Part shown: positions 11,103 through 12,689 of the stretch, piece by piece
Position numbering within the stretch: position 1 is the first letter of the stretch
How the letters are laid out: every line of letters begins with the position of its first letter
NCBI GenBank assembly: GCA_904420255.1
Contig: CAJFUT010000131.1
Location: forward strand, 1-12,689
From: an uncultured Angelakisella sp.
GTDB taxonomy: Bacteria; Bacillota; Clostridia; Oscillospirales; Ruminococcaceae
Reading direction: 5' to 3'
DNA: 12,689 nucleotides
Translations under genes and position numbers: made by a program
Notes under the pieces: model-generated
What the model was told of the DNA's origin: nothing
The model's database searches: none
Seen by the model: the letters and a program-made list of their open reading frames with translations, nothing else

Positions 11103-12644
11103 ATGGACAAAATGCGTCATCAAACCGTTCTGGTGCTGGATTTCGGCGGGCAGTACAACCAGCTCATCGCCCGGCGGGTCCGGGAGCTGGGTGTCTACTG
11201 CGAGGTGCACCCCTATCATCGGGCCATGGAGAAGATCCGGGAGCTTTCCCCCATCGGCATCATCTTCACCGGCGGCCCCAACAGCGTCTATCTCCCGGAT
11301 TCCCCTCACATCGACCCCAAGGTCTTTGAGGCGGGGGTGCCGGTGCTGGGGATCTGCTACGGCATCCAGACCATGGCCTACGCCCTGGGAGGCCATGTGG
11401 CCACCCCCGAAAGCCGGGAATACGGCAAGACCCAGACCTGGTACGACACCGAAAGCGTCCTGTTCCGGGGCCTTCCCGCCCAGGGGATCAGCTGGATGAG
11501 CCACACCGACTATGTGGACCGGATGCCCGAGGGCTTCCGCAGCGTGGCCCATACCGAGGCCACCCCGGTGGCCGCCATGGAGTGCCCGGAAAAAGGCTTC
11601 TACGGCCTCCAGTTCCATCCCGAGGTGCTCCACACCGAAAACGGCTCCGCCATGCTGAAGAACTTCCTCACCCTGGCCTGCGGCGCCGTGGGGGACTGGA
11701 CCATGGAGGACTACGCCAAAACCGCCGTCCGGGAGCTCCGGGAGAAGATCGGGGACAAGCGGGTGATGCTGGCCCTCTCCGGCGGGGTGGACAGCTCGGT
11801 CTGCGCCGCCCTCCTTTCCAAGGCGGTGGGGGACCAGCTGACCGCCATCTTTGTGGACACCGGCCTGATGCGAAAAAACGAGGGAGACGAGGTGGAGGCC
11901 GCCTTCGCCAAGATGCCCATCCACTTTGTCCGGGTCAACGCCGGGGAGCGGTTCCTCAGCCGCCTGGCCGGGGTGGAGGAGCCGGAGCAGAAGCGGAAGA
12001 TCATCGGGGAGGAGTTCATCCGGGTCTTTGAGGCGGAGGCCAAGAAGATCGGCGCGGTGGATTTCCTGGCCCAGGGCACCATCTACCCCGACGTCATCGA
12101 ATCCGGCCTGGGGGACGCCGCTGTCATCAAGAGCCACCACAATGTGGGGGGCCTGCCGGACTATGTGGACTTCAAGGAGATCATCGAGCCCCTGCGGCTC
12201 CTCTTTAAGGACGAAACCCGGGCCCTGGGCACCCAGCTGGGGCTGCCGGATTACCTGGTGTGGCGCCAGCCCTTCCCCGGCCCCGGCCTGGGCATCCGGG
12301 TGCTGGGGGAGGTCACCGCCGAGAAGGTGCGCATCCTCCAGGACGCCGACTGGATTTTCCGGGAGGAGGTGGCCCGGGCGGGCCTGGACCGCAGCATCAA
12401 CCAGTATTTCGCGGTGCTCACCGGCACCCGGAGCGTGGGGGTCATGGGGGACGGCCGCACCTACGACTACACCCTGGCCCTCCGGGGAGTCACCACCACC
12501 GACTTCATGACCGCCGACTGGGCCCGCATCCCCTACGATGTCCTGGAGCGCAGCTCCAGCCGCATCATCAACGAGGTCCGTGGCGTCAACCGGGTGGTTT
12601 ATGACATCACCAGCAAACCCCCGGCAACCATTGAGTGGGAATGA
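11103..12644 (+). CDS. guaA: GMP synthase (glutamine-hydrolysing)
   Basis: This 513-residue cytosolic enzyme converts XMP, ATP and glutamine to GMP in the last step of guanine-nucleotide synthesis. The N-terminal class I glutaminase domain (about 7-195) has the nucleophile C85 (GICYGIQ) with H172 and E174 (FHPEV). The ATP-pyrophosphatase domain carries the P-loop LSGGVDSS (225-232), [12 protein letters not shown] and [11 protein letters not shown]. The C-terminal dimerisation domain contains [16 protein letters not shown] and ends in KPPATIEWE, the typical last residues. Length is that of full GuaA. AGGAGGG at 11093-11099 supports ATG 11103. No neighbouring purine gene is seen in the window. 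Confidence 0.98.
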   Translation: MDKMRHQTVLVLDFGGQYNQLIARRVRELGVYCEVHPYHRAMEKIRELSPIGIIFTGGPNSVYLPDSPHIDPKVFEAGVPVLGICYGIQTMAYALGGHVATPESREYGKTQTWYDTESVLFRGLPAQGISWMSHTDYVDRMPEGFRSVAHTEATPVAAMECPEKGFYGLQFHPEVLHTENGSAMLKNFLTLACGAVGDWTMEDYAKTAVRELREKIGDKRVMLALSGGVDSSVCAALLSKAVGDQLTAIFVDTGLMRKNEGDEVEAAFAKMPIHFVRVNAGERFLSRLAGVEEPEQKRKIIGEEFIRVFEAEAKKIGAVDFLAQGTIYPDVIESGLGDAAVIKSHHNVGGLPDYVDFKEIIEPLRLLFKDETRALGTQLGLPDYLVWRQPFPGPGLGIRVLGEVTAEKVRILQDADWIFREEVARAGLDRSINQYFAVLTGTRSVGVMGDGRTYDYTLALRGVTTTDFMTADWARIPYDVLERSSSRIINEVRGVNRVVYDITSKPPATIEWE

Positions 12645-12689
12645 CGCTCGAAACGGCGAAAACCCGCATGAATACAGGCTTTTTTGCCC
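12645..12689 (+). other. Downstream end of the window after guaA
   Basis: A T-run at 12680-12685 is preceded by only a weak potential stem (AAAA-x-CC with GG-x-TTTT). It may be the guaA terminator, but the pairing is poor and the window ends here. Confidence 0.25.

Noticed and set aside
10947..12140. A 397-codon minus-strand open frame opposite guaA
   Set aside because: guaA has all catalytic motifs; the antisense product has no recognisable motif and a biased composition.

Overview
The window reads as chromosomal DNA of a G+C-rich, anaerobic, endospore-forming Clostridia member, most likely Oscillospiraceae (Flavonifractor/Oscillibacter-like). The pointers are a complete spoIIA operon (spoIIAA-spoIIAB-sigF), a PerR-rubrerythrin oxidative-stress pair, an Rrf2 regulator with Fe-S-type cysteines, and a PadR-DUF2812 pair. 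Codons are strongly G/C-ending and several starts are GTG or TTG. The genus is inferred from gene content and style, not from a marker comparison.

Layout. 1-500: a possible C-terminal tail of an upstream gene, a small DUF6514-like protein and its terminator. 458-2171: an ABC-F ATPase whose promoter lies inside a near-perfect palindrome and whose second nucleotide-binding domain has lost key catalytic residues. 2186-2746: a short ECF-type sigma-factor ORF with region 2 but no region 4, ending in an unrelated beta-rich tail, so probably a deletion chimera. 2780-3294 (minus): an orphan Rrf2 regulator with a clear promoter. 3301-3434: a non-coding tandem 49-bp duplication bracketed by 14-bp direct repeats. 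3467-4650 (minus): perR followed by rubrerythrin. 4764-6140: a two-gene islet of lower G+C behind its own promoter with a 20-bp operator-like dyad; it encodes one unrecognised protein and one zinc-ribbon protein of a phage/accessory type. 6174-7036: exodeoxyribonuclease III and a terminator. 7091-8605: spoIIAA-spoIIAB-sigF, closed by a bidirectional terminator. 8616-9313 (minus): a small XRE regulator translationally coupled to a membrane protein, with a palindrome at the promoter. 9360-10929 (minus): PadR regulator coupled to a DUF2812 membrane protein, with a 34-bp dyad on the -10. 10930-12644: non-coding leader elements and guaA (GMP synthase). No rRNA, tRNA, CRISPR array or insertion sequence was seen.

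How the genes work together. SpoIIAB binds and inhibits SigF, SpoIIAA relieves it, and SigF then drives forespore transcription. PerR, with all five metal ligands conserved, would sense peroxide and control rubrerythrin, which removes it. The two coupled regulator/membrane-protein pairs (XRE plus four-helix protein; PadR plus DUF2812) look like self-regulated units responding to unknown signals. guaA and xth are housekeeping genes.

No complete, obviously new defence or metabolic system is visible. The best candidates for novelty are the low-G+C islet at 4764-6140, the sigma chimera at 2261-2695 and the ABC-F protein with a dead second ATPase site.
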